From Mesorhizobium loti (lineage in GTDB: Bacteria > Pseudomonadota > Alphaproteobacteria > Rhizobiales > Rhizobiaceae): a stretch of 64,000 nucleotides of DNA. The translations under genes and the position numbers were made by a program. The stretch is taken from positions 5,929,501 to 5,993,500 of the forward strand of contig NZ_CP033334.1 of assembly GCF_013170705.1 (NCBI RefSeq). The letters are read 5' to 3'. The notes below the pieces were generated by a model that saw nothing but the letters and a program-made list of their open reading frames with translations, was not told the origin of the DNA and did not search any database. Below are positions 26,498 to 35,706 of this stretch, one piece after another; the first letter of the stretch is position 1, and every line of letters starts with the position of its first letter.

Positions 26498-27798
26498 ATG
26501 CCGTGACCCGGCACGAGGCACGGGGCGTTTCGCTCTGGCACGCTGTCAGCCGCGACCGCCGCCAGCGGTCGCCAATACAGGGCGAGATCGATGTGGACCT
26601 TGCCATTGTCGGCGGCGGTTTTTCCGGCCTCTCGACAGCACTGCATGCCGCGGGGAAAGGACTTTCCGTCGCGGTCCTGGAAGCCGAAATCATCGCCTGG
26701 GGGGCGACAGGCCGGAATGCCGGCTTCATCGTGCCGAACTTCGCCAAGATGGACCCGGACAACATCCTTGCACATCTCGGCCTCGAGCGCGGTGAACGCC
26801 TGATCGACTTTGCCGCCGGCAGCGCCGACCTTGTCTTCGACCTGATCCGGCGGCACGGCATCGACTGCGACGCCGTGCAGAACGGCTGGATCCAGCCGGC
26901 GCATTCAGCGGCAGCTTTCGAGAAGGTCAAATCGCGCGCCGGGCAATGGGCACGGCGCGGCCGGCCAGCCGTTACCCTGGATCGGCGGGACGTCGGGGCG
27001 CTGACGGGCGCGCGCGGCTATGTCGGCGGCTGGATGGATCGTTCGGGCGGCGTGCTCAATCCGGTTGCCTATGCGTGCGGGCTCGCCGATGCGGCGGAGA
27101 AGGCTGGCGCGAGGATCTTCGAACGGACGCGCGTTGCGTCGATCGACCGTGTGGCCGATGGCTGGTCGCTGAAAACGCCATCGGGCTCGGTGCGTGCCGG
27201 CAAGGTGCTGGTCGCTACCAACGCCTATGGCGGGTCGCTCAATCCGTTGCTGCAACGGACCTATATTCCGCTGAAGGTCTTCCAGATCGCGACCATGCCC
27301 CTGCCGCGCGAGGTGCGCACACGGCTGCTCCCCGGCGGGCAAGGCGTCGGCGACACCAGGCGCAATCTCTTCACCTTCCGCTTCGATGCCGAGAACCGGT
27401 TGATCAGCGGCGGCATGCATATTCTGAACGCCGGCGCCGATACGCGCGTGCCACGAGCGATCTGGCGGCGGCTCGCCCGACATCTCGATTTGCCGGACCT
27501 GCCGCCGCTTGCCTATGGCTGGTCGGGTATGGCAGCGGTCGAACCGGATTTCCTGCCGCACCTTCTGGATCTTGGACCAGGGCTGATCGCCGGTCGCGCC
27601 TGCAACGGACGTGGCATTGCCATGACGACGGCGATGGGCAAGGTGCTGGCCGACTGGGCCGCCGGGACCAAGGCGCGTGATCTGCCGCTGCCCTTTGGGC
27701 TGCCGGCACCGATCCCGTTCCACGCTTTGCTGCGGCACGCGCCCAACATGCTGCTTGGCTGGAGCATGTTGCGCGACCGGTTGGACGAAACCCGATAA
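26494..27798 (+). CDS. FAD-dependent amine/amino acid oxidase (DAO family)
   Basis: A 434-residue flavoprotein of the glycine oxidase/D-amino acid dehydrogenase fold: FAD motif GGGFSG at 40-45, ATGRNAGFIVPNF (flavin contact), VLVATNAYGGSLNPL, and the C-terminal LIAGRACNGRGIAMTTAMGK. It probably deaminates or demethylates a secondary or primary amine delivered by the Liv importer in front of it, with which it shares an ATGA overlap. It could equally be a gamma-glutamyl-putrescine-oxidase-like enzyme; these share the RSGGVLNP-like segment seen at about 186-193. Convergent with the next GntR gene, 5 bases away. Confidence 0.88.
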   Translation: MNAVTRHEARGVSLWHAVSRDRRQRSPIQGEIDVDLAIVGGGFSGLSTALHAAGKGLSVAVLEAEIIAWGATGRNAGFIVPNFAKMDPDNILAHLGLERGERLIDFAAGSADLVFDLIRRHGIDCDAVQNGWIQPAHSAAAFEKVKSRAGQWARRGRPAVTLDRRDVGALTGARGYVGGWMDRSGGVLNPVAYACGLADAAEKAGARIFERTRVASIDRVADGWSLKTPSGSVRAGKVLVATNAYGGSLNPLLQRTYIPLKVFQIATMPLPREVRTRLLPGGQGVGDTRRNLFTFRFDAENRLISGGMHILNAGADTRVPRAIWRRLARHLDLPDLPPLAYGWSGMAAVEPDFLPHLLDLGPGLIAGRACNGRGIAMTTAMGKVLADWAAGTKARDLPLPFGLPAPIPFHALLRHAPNMLLGWSMLRDRLDETR

Positions 27799-27803
27799 GG
27801 CGA

Positions 27804-28481
27804 TCATGTCCGGTCTGCGGACGATCGATCGGTCGTGCGAAGATTTTCGGCGAGAATCGCGGCCGCCACGGCGATGTCCTCTTCGAGGAATGCTCGAACG
27901 TCAGGGCCATTGCGCTGCTCCAATGCGGCGACAATCCTGCGATGCGCGTCGTTCGATTGCGGAATATAGCGATCGGCCTGCATCAGCAGCTTGAGATACG
28001 GCCCGACCCTGCCCCAGAGATCGCGGATCATGTTCAACAGGATTGGCGCACCGGCATGCTGGTAGATGGCGAAGTGAAACGCCTCGTTCAGCGCGAGATA
28101 GGCCCTGGCGTCACCAGCCTCGATGGCGCCCTGCATGCCGGCGAGCGTGGCCTGTATGTCGGCCAGCCCGCTTTCGGCGATCCGCGACCCCGCCATCTCG
28201 CCCGCCAGCCCCTCGACGGCGATGCGGATGCGCGTCAGCTCCTCGAAGGCAGGCACGGATAGCAAGGGCACGATGACCGAACGGTTGTTCTGCATCTCGA
28301 GCAGTCGCTCGGCGACCAGCCTTTGCAGCGCCTCTCGGATCGGCGTCGTCGAAATGCCGAAGGTCTCGGCGAGCTTGCGGATGACCAGCGTCTGGCCTGG
28401 GCTGAAGCCGCCCGAAATCAATTCCTGCTTGAGCGCGCCATAGGCGCGGTCGTTGAGGGTTTGATGTTCGAGCTTCAGCAT
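27804..28481 (-). CDS. GntR-family regulator (FadR/FCD type) of the deacylase-kinase operon
   Basis: A 225-residue regulator: winged helix LNDRAYGALKQELISGGFSPGQTLVIRKLAETFGIST with TPIREALQRLVAERLLEMQNNRSV; FCD domain LNEAFHFAIYQHAG, DAHRRIVAALEQRNG. Very similar in layout to the 22205 regulator (both have the shortened RSV wing before a VP strand). It is the last gene of the minus-strand operon 32165-27804, 16 bases after the aminotransferase stop. The CATAT-CTC-ATATG palindrome at the operon front is its probable site. ATG 28481 chosen; an earlier in-frame start runs into the aminotransferase gene. Confidence 0.9.
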   Translation of the reverse strand: MLKLEHQTLNDRAYGALKQELISGGFSPGQTLVIRKLAETFGISTTPIREALQRLVAERLLEMQNNRSVIVPLLSVPAFEELTRIRIAVEGLAGEMAGSRIAESGLADIQATLAGMQGAIEAGDARAYLALNEAFHFAIYQHAGAPILLNMIRDLWGRVGPYLKLLMQADRYIPQSNDAHRRIVAALEQRNGPDVRAFLEEDIAVAAAILAENLRTTDRSSADRT

Positions 28482-28497
28482 GCGCGCCGCGTTCCGA

Positions 28498-29808
28498 TCA
28501 CCAATTCGACAAAGCGCGATCGAGCGTCTCGGCCAGTTGCTCGGCATTGTCCCTGGCGAACGGCAGCGGCGGCCTGATCTTCAGCACATTGCCGCGCGGA
28601 CCGCAGGACGAGATCAGCACGCCATCCTCGCGCATGGCTTCGACGACCGCCGATGTCTTGCTGGCGGCCAGCGCCTCGTCGCCGTCGGCGGTCAGTTCGA
28701 CGCCGAAATAGAGGCCGTTGTGCCTGACATCGCCCACCATGCCGTGCCGGCCCTGCAGCGCGCGCAGCAGGTCGCCGGTATAGGCACCGACATTGCGCGC
28801 ATTCTCGATCAGACCCTCGCCCTCGATCACCTCGAGCACGGCAATGCCGACAGCGGCCGCGACGGGATTGCCCCCGAAGGTGTTGAAGTAGCCGGTGTTG
28901 GAGCCGAAGGATGAAACAAGCCGCGGCCGCACGAGCACCGCGCCCATCGGATGGCCGTCGCCGATCGGTTTGCCCATGGTGACGATGTCGGGTTCGAGGC
29001 CATAATTGACAAAACCCCACATGCCCTGGCCAAGCCGGCCGAAGCCGGACTGGACCTCGTCGGCAATGACGATGCCGCCGGCTTTCCTGACGTGATCCGC
29101 CGCCTCGCGCATGACCGCCGCATCGGGGAAGAAAATGCCGTCGCTGGAAAAGGCCGAGTCGAGCAGCAGCGCCGCCGGACGGATATTCTGCGCGCGCATG
29201 TCCTCGATGGCGGCGGCGACATTCCTGGCGAAATCATGCGCGACGCGGCCATGGTCGCGGAACGTGTCCGGCGCGGCCACGGTCCGGTGGTGCGCGGGCA
29301 CGCCCTTCGCCCCGACCGCCGCAGGCGACAGCTGCGCGGTGGCGATCGTCGCGCCGTGATAGGCGAAGTCGGTGATGATGACGCCGCTGTTGCCAGTGGA
29401 ATGCTGGGCGATGCGGATGGCGAGATCATTGGCCTCGCTTCCGGTGCAGGTGAACATGGCGTGGCCAAGATGGGCCGGAACGGTGCCGAGCAGTTTTTCC
29501 GCGTAGTCGAGGATGATCTCGCTGAGATAGCGCGTGTGCGTGTTGAGCGTGGCGGCCTGGCCCGACAGCGCCTCGACGACGCGCGGATGGCAGTGCCCGA
29601 CCGAGGCGACATTGTTGTAGGCGTCGAGGAATTTGCGCCCCTGCGCGTCGTAGAGCCAGACCCCGCTGCCGCGCACCAGGTGGATCGGGTTGCGGTAGAA
29701 GGCGCGGTAGGTCGGCCCAAGCAACCTGGCGCGGCGCTCGATCAGGGCTTGCTCGGATGCCGTCGGTACCGCATTTGCAGGATATGGCGAGGACTGGGAC
29801 ACGAGCAT
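28498..29808 (-). CDS. Class III aminotransferase-fold PLP enzyme, phospho-lyase-like
   Basis: A 436-residue PLP enzyme: DAYNNVASVGHCHPRVV at 62-78, TGSEANDLA at 122-130, DEVQSGFGR at 250-258, and the Schiff-base Lys280 in VTMGKPIGDGHPMGA. The NNVASVGHCHP segment matches the AGXT2L1/AGXT2L2 branch, whose characterised members are ethanolamine-phosphate and 5-phosphohydroxylysine phospho-lyases, not transaminases. The APH-type kinase gene ends at the base before this ATG and belongs to the hydroxylysine-kinase branch, which strengthens that reading. The expected reaction is elimination of phosphate and ammonia to give a semialdehyde. A GTG two codons downstream, with GGAG at better spacing, is an alternative start. 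An ordinary omega-transaminase remains possible. Confidence 0.85.
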   Translation of the reverse strand: MLVSQSSPYPANAVPTASEQALIERRARLLGPTYRAFYRNPIHLVRGSGVWLYDAQGRKFLDAYNNVASVGHCHPRVVEALSGQAATLNTHTRYLSEIILDYAEKLLGTVPAHLGHAMFTCTGSEANDLAIRIAQHSTGNSGVIITDFAYHGATIATAQLSPAAVGAKGVPAHHRTVAAPDTFRDHGRVAHDFARNVAAAIEDMRAQNIRPAALLLDSAFSSDGIFFPDAAVMREAADHVRKAGGIVIADEVQSGFGRLGQGMWGFVNYGLEPDIVTMGKPIGDGHPMGAVLVRPRLVSSFGSNTGYFNTFGGNPVAAAVGIAVLEVIEGEGLIENARNVGAYTGDLLRALQGRHGMVGDVRHNGLYFGVELTADGDEALAASKTSAVVEAMREDGVLISSCGPRGNVLKIRPPLPFARDNAEQLAETLDRALSNW

Positions 29809-30867
29809 CTACTCCGGATTGGAATGATCTAGAAAAAAGCGGCGGGCATCCGCGGACGACAGCCCGTCGAGCCGTTCAAGCGAGGCCCAGACCTCGGTGA
29901 TGAGGCGCAGCACATAGTCGCGCTTGGCCGGGAACCGTTCGGCCTGCCAGCTGGCGATGTTGGCGATGAGCGCAAGGCGGGCACGGATCAGATCAAAAAG
30001 GATGCCGATTTCTTCGGCCTCGAGCGGCTGCACCGACTGGTAGCCGGCAACGAAGCGCGCGGCGGGCGCGAGCGGATGCCCCTGCGCCGGCCAGCGGTAG
30101 ACGGCGCCGATGGCAAGGTCACAGATCAGCGGCGAATGGATCATGTCGCCGAAATCGAGGATGCCGGTCACGACCTCCGGCCGCGAAGCGTCCATCACCA
30201 CATTGTAGGAATTCATGTCGTTGTGGACGATCTGGGCGCGCAGGCTCGGGATGACCGGCGCCGCATGCGCCTCGAAGGCATCCATCACACGCTCGACCAT
30301 GGCCCGATGGCCGGCATCGGCGATATGCGCCATCATCGGCCGTGTCTTGGCGACCTTTCTGATGTCCCAGAGCAGGTCGCTGCCGGCCGCCGGATGGAAG
30401 AAGCCGCGCAGTGCCCGGCCAAGGCGGGCGAGGAAGATACCGAGATTGCGATCCTGCGCCGCCGACGTCGGCGAGCGCGACAGCAACTGGCCGGGCAGAT
30501 AGGTGACCAGCCGGATGATGCGGGGCGCCGATCCGCCGACGCCGACCGTGAACTGCGCTTCGCCCTCCAGGCTCTTGCGCACCGAAGGAACCAGCAAGGT
30601 CGGGTCGACGGCAAGGATGTGGTCGAGCGCCCTGTTCTGGAAGTCCGTGAAGCCAGCCTCCTCTGCCGGGTGGGAAACCTTCAGGACGAACTCGCCATCG
30701 CCTTCGGTCTGGACGTGGAAATTGTGGTCGCGTTCGCCCGGCAGCGGACGCGCGCTGCCGGTGAGGCCGTAGTGCCGGCGCAAGATTGCTAGCGCGTCGG
30801 CGATCGAAACGTCAGGCGCGTCCTCGGCGAGCGTTTCACCGAAACCGTCGGGCACGGCTGCATTCAT
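29809..30867 (-). CDS. APH-family kinase, hydroxylysine-kinase-like
   Basis: A 352-residue small-molecule kinase of the aminoglycoside-phosphotransferase fold. The nucleotide lobe has FVLKVSHP with the ATP-binding lysine at about 63. The catalytic loop is VHNDMNSYNVVMD (Asp217, Asn222) and the metal loop is GILDFGDM (Asp238). The FGDM form plus CDLAI that follows is characteristic of the hydroxylysine kinase group (AGPHD1/HYKK). It starts inside the deacylase stop (ATGA) and its stop abuts the phospho-lyase ATG, so all three are co-translated. Proposed role: phosphorylate the hydroxyl of an amino compound released by the deacylase. Confidence 0.85.
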   Translation of the reverse strand: MNAAVPDGFGETLAEDAPDVSIADALAILRRHYGLTGSARPLPGERDHNFHVQTEGDGEFVLKVSHPAEEAGFTDFQNRALDHILAVDPTLLVPSVRKSLEGEAQFTVGVGGSAPRIIRLVTYLPGQLLSRSPTSAAQDRNLGIFLARLGRALRGFFHPAAGSDLLWDIRKVAKTRPMMAHIADAGHRAMVERVMDAFEAHAAPVIPSLRAQIVHNDMNSYNVVMDASRPEVVTGILDFGDMIHSPLICDLAIGAVYRWPAQGHPLAPAARFVAGYQSVQPLEAEEIGILFDLIRARLALIANIASWQAERFPAKRDYVLRLITEVWASLERLDGLSSADARRFFLDHSNPE

Positions 30868-32165
30868 GCGCTCACCTCCGGATCGATGGGCTCGAGGCCA
30901 CACCAGTCGGCGATGAACAGTGCAATGGTCTGGGTGACCTTGCGCACCGAATCGAGATCGACGGCCTCGTCGTAACCATGCGGCATGCGGCAGATCGGGC
31001 CATAGACGATCGCCGGCGTATCGGCATAGAGGCCGAAGAAGCGTGCATCCGTCGTCGCCGAGGTGACGTGTTCCGTCAGCGGCTCGCCCCACACGGCGAC
31101 ATGGCTGCGGCGCAGCACGGCTTCCATCTCGTCGGCGCCCTCCAGTACATAGCCCTCGGCCATGAAGCCGTTATAGGTCATCTTGGGCGGGCGATTGGCC
31201 AGGAATGGATCGGCACGGGCCGCATCGGCGATGCAGGCTTCGAGCTCGGCCCTGGCATCTTCGAGCTTCTGCCCGGGATAGGTCGCGACCCGCATCTCGA
31301 AGACACAACGCGCCGGAACGCTCGATGTCCATTCGCCACCTTCGATCTTGCCGAGATTGAAGCGGATTGGATGCGGGTGATTGCAGAAATGCGGATCATC
31401 GACCTTGCGCGCATTCCAGACGATTTCGAGCTGCTTCAGTGCCTGGATGATGACGAAGGCCTTTTCGATGGCATTGGCGCCGGCCGAGAAAGCCCCCGAG
31501 GCATGCTGCGGATCGCCGTCGACCTCGACCCTGAACCAGATCGGTCCGACCTGCGCGCGCATCAATCGCGGTTCCAGCGGTTCGGGAATGAAGGCGGCAT
31601 CGGCGCGGTAGCCGCGCTGCAGGCAGGCAAGCGCGCCATTGCCGGTGCACTCTTCCTCGACCACCGACTGCAGGAACACGTTGGCGGCCGGCTGATAGCC
31701 GAGGCCGCGCAAGGCGGCCAGCGCGTAGAGACAAGCCGACAGGCCTGCCTTCATGTCGCCGGCGCCGCGACCATGCATCCAGCCATCCTCGATGGCGGGA
31801 TCGTAGGGATCGCGCACCCAACGGTCGAGCGGCCCCGTGGGTACCACGTCGATATGGCCGTTGAGGATCAGCGAGCGGCCGGTGGCGTTTCTCGGCGTGT
31901 GGGTGGCAACGACATTGAAGGCGTCATCGTAGGACACCGCCACGGGAGAAAACCCCGGCAGGTCGCGAATCGCATCGACATCGACACGCCACATATCGAC
32001 TGCATAACCATCGGCCTCATAGGCCGCCGCCATGAAGGATTGCGCCGCGTGTTCCTCGCCGCGTTGGGAGGGAAAGCGCACGAGGTCCGCCAGGAATGCG
32101 ACTTGTCGTGCGAAGCCGTCATCGACCGCGCGCAAAATGGCTTCGTCGGCAATTCGCTCAGGCAT
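30864..32165 (-). CDS. M20-family deacylase (ArgE/DapE type)
   Basis: A 433-residue di-zinc amidohydrolase: metal ligands His104 and Asp106 in LNGHIDVVP, Asp137 in GRGAGDMKAG, catalytic Glu in the SVVEEECTGNG stretch at 167-177, and a dimerisation domain before the C-terminal His region. It removes an acyl group from an N-acylated amino compound. First gene of the operon that continues with the kinase and phospho-lyase, so it likely produces their substrate. ATG 32165 follows GAAAGCGGAA and is preferred to one 13 codons upstream. No signal peptide: cytoplasmic. Confidence 0.9.
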   Translation of the reverse strand: MPERIADEAILRAVDDGFARQVAFLADLVRFPSQRGEEHAAQSFMAAAYEADGYAVDMWRVDVDAIRDLPGFSPVAVSYDDAFNVVATHTPRNATGRSLILNGHIDVVPTGPLDRWVRDPYDPAIEDGWMHGRGAGDMKAGLSACLYALAALRGLGYQPAANVFLQSVVEEECTGNGALACLQRGYRADAAFIPEPLEPRLMRAQVGPIWFRVEVDGDPQHASGAFSAGANAIEKAFVIIQALKQLEIVWNARKVDDPHFCNHPHPIRFNLGKIEGGEWTSSVPARCVFEMRVATYPGQKLEDARAELEACIADAARADPFLANRPPKMTYNGFMAEGYVLEGADEMEAVLRRSHVAVWGEPLTEHVTSATTDARFFGLYADTPAIVYGPICRMPHGYDEAVDLDSVRKVTQTIALFIADWCGLEPIDPEVSA

Positions 32166-32194
32166 GATATTCCGCTTTCTCGTGAATGGTGTAT

Positions 32195-32207
32195 CATATC
32201 TCATATG
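32195..32207. promoter_or_regulatory. Palindromic operator candidate before the deacylase operon
   Basis: Perfect inverted repeat CATAT-CTC-ATATG, 29 bases before the minus-strand deacylase start and in the divergent region with the GNAT gene. Likely target of the GntR regulator at 27804. The remaining part of the 177-base gap has no other clear signal. Confidence 0.45.
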
Positions 32208-32342
32208 CCATTTCCTGGAAAGGCAAGGAGACAGGTCGGGCCAAAACCATGGCCCAACCCGGGAACCTCTTGGCAGGCGGGCTCAGAGTTGGCATCAGCT
32301 TCCTGCATGCTGGCGAAACCGCATGGCGAAGATCGAGGACAG

Positions 32343-32990
32343 ATGCTGGTCACCGAAGGCCCATTGCCGGATGAAATCACCGTTCTCTCGTCCGGCTACC
32401 GGCGCGTGCCGGCCGGCAAGATCGTCAATGCCGTGACATGGATGGAAGCGCGCGCACCGGTGCCGGGTCTCGCTCAACCCCTGGCAATGACCCGGATCAC
32501 CAAGCCCGACAGTACCGCCTACCGCGCGATCTTCCTCGAGATCGGCGCTCCCTGGCTCTGGGATCGCGCCGCCGAAATGTCGGATGCTGAAGTCGCCGCG
32601 CATTTCGCCGACCCGCGCCAGCATCTCTATTACGGCCATGATGAACGTGGCGGCCATGTCGGCATGGCCGAATTCCGCGTGGCGGACGGCAACGAGATCG
32701 AGATCACCTATTTTGGCCTGTTCCCCGCCTTGACCGGCCGGGGTCTCGGCAAGCGGCTGATGGCGGGAGCGCTCGACCAGGCATGGCGCCTCGGCCCGGA
32801 GCGTATCTGGCTGCACACCAGCAGCATAGACCATCACAGCGTCATCGGGTTCTACCGAGCTTGCGGGTTCGAACCCTTTGCGGCGGGGTTCGAAATCACC
32901 GACGATCCCCGGATCAAGGGAACCTTGCCGCGCGATGTGGCCCCGCAAATCCCGTTGATCGAAACGGAATGGGTGCCCGGCGCCAGATGA
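32343..32990 (+). CDS. GNAT-family N-acetyltransferase
   Basis: A 215-residue acetyl-CoA-dependent transferase: the central beta strand EIEITYFGLFPAL and the acetyl-CoA pyrophosphate loop GRGLGKRLM are clear, then ERIWLHTSSIDHHSVIGFYRACGFEPF, the C-terminal GNAT block. Acceptor unknown. ATG 32343 has GAGGA just upstream. It overlaps the LuxR-type gene (ATGA), so acetyltransferase and regulator are made together, and it is divergent from the deacylase operon. An acetyltransferase facing a deacylase could buffer the same amine; this is speculation from position. Confidence 0.88.
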   Translation: MLVTEGPLPDEITVLSSGYRRVPAGKIVNAVTWMEARAPVPGLAQPLAMTRITKPDSTAYRAIFLEIGAPWLWDRAAEMSDAEVAAHFADPRQHLYYGHDERGGHVGMAEFRVADGNEIEITYFGLFPALTGRGLGKRLMAGALDQAWRLGPERIWLHTSSIDHHSVIGFYRACGFEPFAAGFEITDDPRIKGTLPRDVAPQIPLIETEWVPGAR

Positions 32991-35701
32991 GACCGTCTTC
33001 GCAACCTGCCAGCCTTTCGTCGTCTCACCATCGCCGGTGGGTGCGGCGCGAAAGCATCCTGTCGAGGCTGGAGCGGCACATCGACACGCGCATCGTTCTG
33101 TTCGCCGCGCCCGCCGGTTTCGGCAAGTCGACGACGATGGCGCAGTGGGCCGCGGAAGTCGCGCGTCTGGGCCGACTAACCGCATGGTTCTCCTGCGAGG
33201 CGACGGACAATGACGAAGGCGCCTTCCTGTCGCATCTGGTGGGCGCGTTGCGCCATCTCGTCCAGAATCCCGCCGAACTCGACCTCGCCTTCCAGTCGAG
33301 CCCGATCCCGCAGCTCGACGTCGTGCTATCGGCCCTTGTAGCGGGTCTTGCGGCGCGCGACGCCGACATCACCCTGTTCTTTGACGACTACCACGCCATC
33401 GAGGCGCCGGTGGTGAAGCGGTTCATGGAGCGCCTGACGAGGCAGGCACCGGCCAACGCCGCCTTCGTCATCGGTTCGCGCAACCTGCCAGACCTGCAAC
33501 TTGGCAAGCTCAGGGTGCTTGGCGACGTTTTCGAAATCGGCCCGGACGATCTGCGCTTCGCCTCGTCCGAGGCCGAGGCCTTCTTCAACGACAAGCTGGG
33601 CCTGAGCGTCAGCAGCGGCACGGTGGAAACCTTGTGTTCACGGACCGAAGGCTGGGCCGCCGGCCTGCAGCTCGCCTCGCTGTCGCTGAGCGCCGCGCAT
33701 ACGCCAGAAACCGTCATCGGCAATTTCACCGGCGCCAACCGCAACGTCGCCGACTTCCTGATGGGGGAAGTGTTCCTGGAGCTGCCGCCGGCCCTGGCGA
33801 AGTTCCTGCTCCACAGTTCGATCTTCGAGCGCTTCAGCGCCGAGGCCTGCCGGGCAGTATTGCGCGCGGCCGACGCCGAGGCCGACATCACAGAGATCGA
33901 GAGCCGCAACCTGTTCCTGGTGCCGCTCGACGAGGAGCGGCGCTGGTTCCGCTACCATCATCTGTTCCATGACTTCCTCAGCCGCGAAATGGAACGGCGC
34001 GAACCGGAGATGATCGCTCCCCTGCACCTGGCCGCCGCCGAATGGTTCGGCGAACGCAAGATGCTGACCGAAGCCATCGGACACGCGCTCGCTGCCGGCG
34101 ACCAGGCGCGCGCAGCGGTGTTCGTCGAAAACAATGCGCTCGAACTCATCGCCCAGTGCCAGCTGCTTTATGTGCGGCAGTTGCTGGCACTGCTGCCGCG
34201 GAAGCTGGTCGACCAGCGCATCCGGCTGCAACTCATCGTGCTGTGGCTGGCGGTGCACTCAAGCCAGCCTGAAATTGCCCAGCAGACGCTCGCCAATGCG
34301 CGCAAGCTCGTCGAAACCGGGCCGGCCGACGGCAAGGATCCCGGCACGCTGACCGGCACCACCATCGAGGCCGAGATCGCGGTCCTCGATGCCGCTGTGC
34401 ACAGCACGCTGGAGCAGTTCGAGGCCGCGCGTGATACCGCGCTGTCCGCCCTGCGCATCATCGCGCCGGACGCCTGGTTCATGGAGGGTGCGACGGCCAA
34501 CGTCATCGGCTACAATCTCTATGCGCTGGGCGATCTCGAAGGGGCTCGGGCTGCGGCCGACGCCGCGCGCAAGGCGCATGAGCGAAGCGGCAGCCTGCTC
34601 GGCGTCACCATCGCCAATTGCTACATGGCCGTCATCGAGCGTTCGGCCGGCCGCCTGCCCGCCGCCGAACGGCTGCTGCGCAACACGATCATCGAGGCCA
34701 GGACGCGGATCGGCGCGAACTCATATGCCGAGGCGCTTGCCGGAACGCTGCTTGCCGAACTCGCCTATGAGACCAACGCATCCGGCGAGGCGCTGACATT
34801 GGTCGAGAATCTCGGGCCGCTGATCGAGGGCGCCGCCGTCATCGTCTATCCGCTGGCCAGCGTGCCGACCTATGCTCGTGTGCTGCAGCTGACCGGTCGT
34901 GGCGACGCGGCCCTCGACATGCTGGAGCGCGTCTACCAGCGTGTGCGCGGTTCCGTTTATCGCCGCCTCGCTTCGGTGCTGGTGCATGACCGCATCCGGC
35001 TGCTCATCGACCAGAGCCGCGTCGCCGAGGCGCGCTCTCTGCTGAGCGAGCATCGCCGCGAAAGCGCTGAAACCGCCCCTACCGTCGCCAATGAATTCGA
35101 GTTCTTCGCCGAAGGCAGGCTGCTGACGGCGGAGAAATCCTACGCAGCGGCAGCGGCCATTTTTGACACGTTGCTGGAGCGAACGAAAAGCAGCGGACGC
35201 ATGCGCCGCCACATACTGGCGCTGATCCTGCGCGCCAGGAGCGCCGGCCACGACCAGCGCGAAGCTGATCGCTATCTTCTCGAAGCGTTGCGCCTTGCCC
35301 AGCCTTCCGGCTTCATCCGCTCCTTCGTCGACGAGGGCAGGCCTGTCATGGAAGGGTTGATGCGGCTGCGCGCGGCGCAAGCGAAGACCGAGCCGTCCCT
35401 GTCGGCCTATGCAACGCGCATCATCCATGCCGCGCAGACCATGCCTGTGCCAACGCGCAAGCCGGCCGCATCCGCGCCCGAAAAGGAACAGCTCACCCAG
35501 CGCGAGTCCGAATTGCTGCGCTACCTGTCGGAAGGCATGTCCAACCGCGATATCGCGGTCGCGCTGTCGGTGGGCGAAACAACGGTGAAATGGCATTTGA
35601 AGAACATTTTCGGCAAGCTCTCCGTATCGAACCGAGTCCAGGCCGTGCGCGCCGCGCAGGCGGCCGCCAACCTTCGGCCCCCTTCGAAAGGAGGGGCATA
35701 G
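32987..35701 (+). CDS. MalT-like LuxR-family ATPase regulator (STAND type)
   Basis: A large 904-residue regulator. N-terminal NTPase: Walker A APAGFGKST at 41-49, Walker B VTLFFDD-like ITLFFDDYH near 123-131, then an arginine-sensor region; middle third is a helical-repeat (TPR-like) sensor domain; the C-terminus from about 835 carries a LuxR helix-turn-helix (LTQRESELLRYLSEGMSNRDIAVAL, then TVKWHLKNIFGKL). MalT-type proteins bind ATP plus an inducer and oligomerise on DNA. It follows the GNAT gene with a 4-base overlap and precedes the HDAC-like gene, the likely target. Inducer unknown. Confidence 0.93.
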   Translation: MRPSSQPASLSSSHHRRWVRRESILSRLERHIDTRIVLFAAPAGFGKSTTMAQWAAEVARLGRLTAWFSCEATDNDEGAFLSHLVGALRHLVQNPAELDLAFQSSPIPQLDVVLSALVAGLAARDADITLFFDDYHAIEAPVVKRFMERLTRQAPANAAFVIGSRNLPDLQLGKLRVLGDVFEIGPDDLRFASSEAEAFFNDKLGLSVSSGTVETLCSRTEGWAAGLQLASLSLSAAHTPETVIGNFTGANRNVADFLMGEVFLELPPALAKFLLHSSIFERFSAEACRAVLRAADAEADITEIESRNLFLVPLDEERRWFRYHHLFHDFLSREMERREPEMIAPLHLAAAEWFGERKMLTEAIGHALAAGDQARAAVFVENNALELIAQCQLLYVRQLLALLPRKLVDQRIRLQLIVLWLAVHSSQPEIAQQTLANARKLVETGPADGKDPGTLTGTTIEAEIAVLDAAVHSTLEQFEAARDTALSALRIIAPDAWFMEGATANVIGYNLYALGDLEGARAAADAARKAHERSGSLLGVTIANCYMAVIERSAGRLPAAERLLRNTIIEARTRIGANSYAEALAGTLLAELAYETNASGEALTLVENLGPLIEGAAVIVYPLASVPTYARVLQLTGRGDAALDMLERVYQRVRGSVYRRLASVLVHDRIRLLIDQSRVAEARSLLSEHRRESAETAPTVANEFEFFAEGRLLTAEKSYAAAAAIFDTLLERTKSSGRMRRHILALILRARSAGHDQREADRYLLEALRLAQPSGFIRSFVDEGRPVMEGLMRLRAAQAKTEPSLSAYATRIIHAAQTMPVPTRKPAASAPEKEQLTQRESELLRYLSEGMSNRDIAVALSVGETTVKWHLKNIFGKLSVSNRVQAVRAAQAAANLRPPSKGGA

Positions 35702-35706
35702 ACGTC

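Noticed and set aside
30786..32342. Long N-terminal extension of the GNAT frame
   Set aside because: The first 519 codons are antisense to the deacylase gene; only the part from 32343 has the GNAT fold and a ribosome site.
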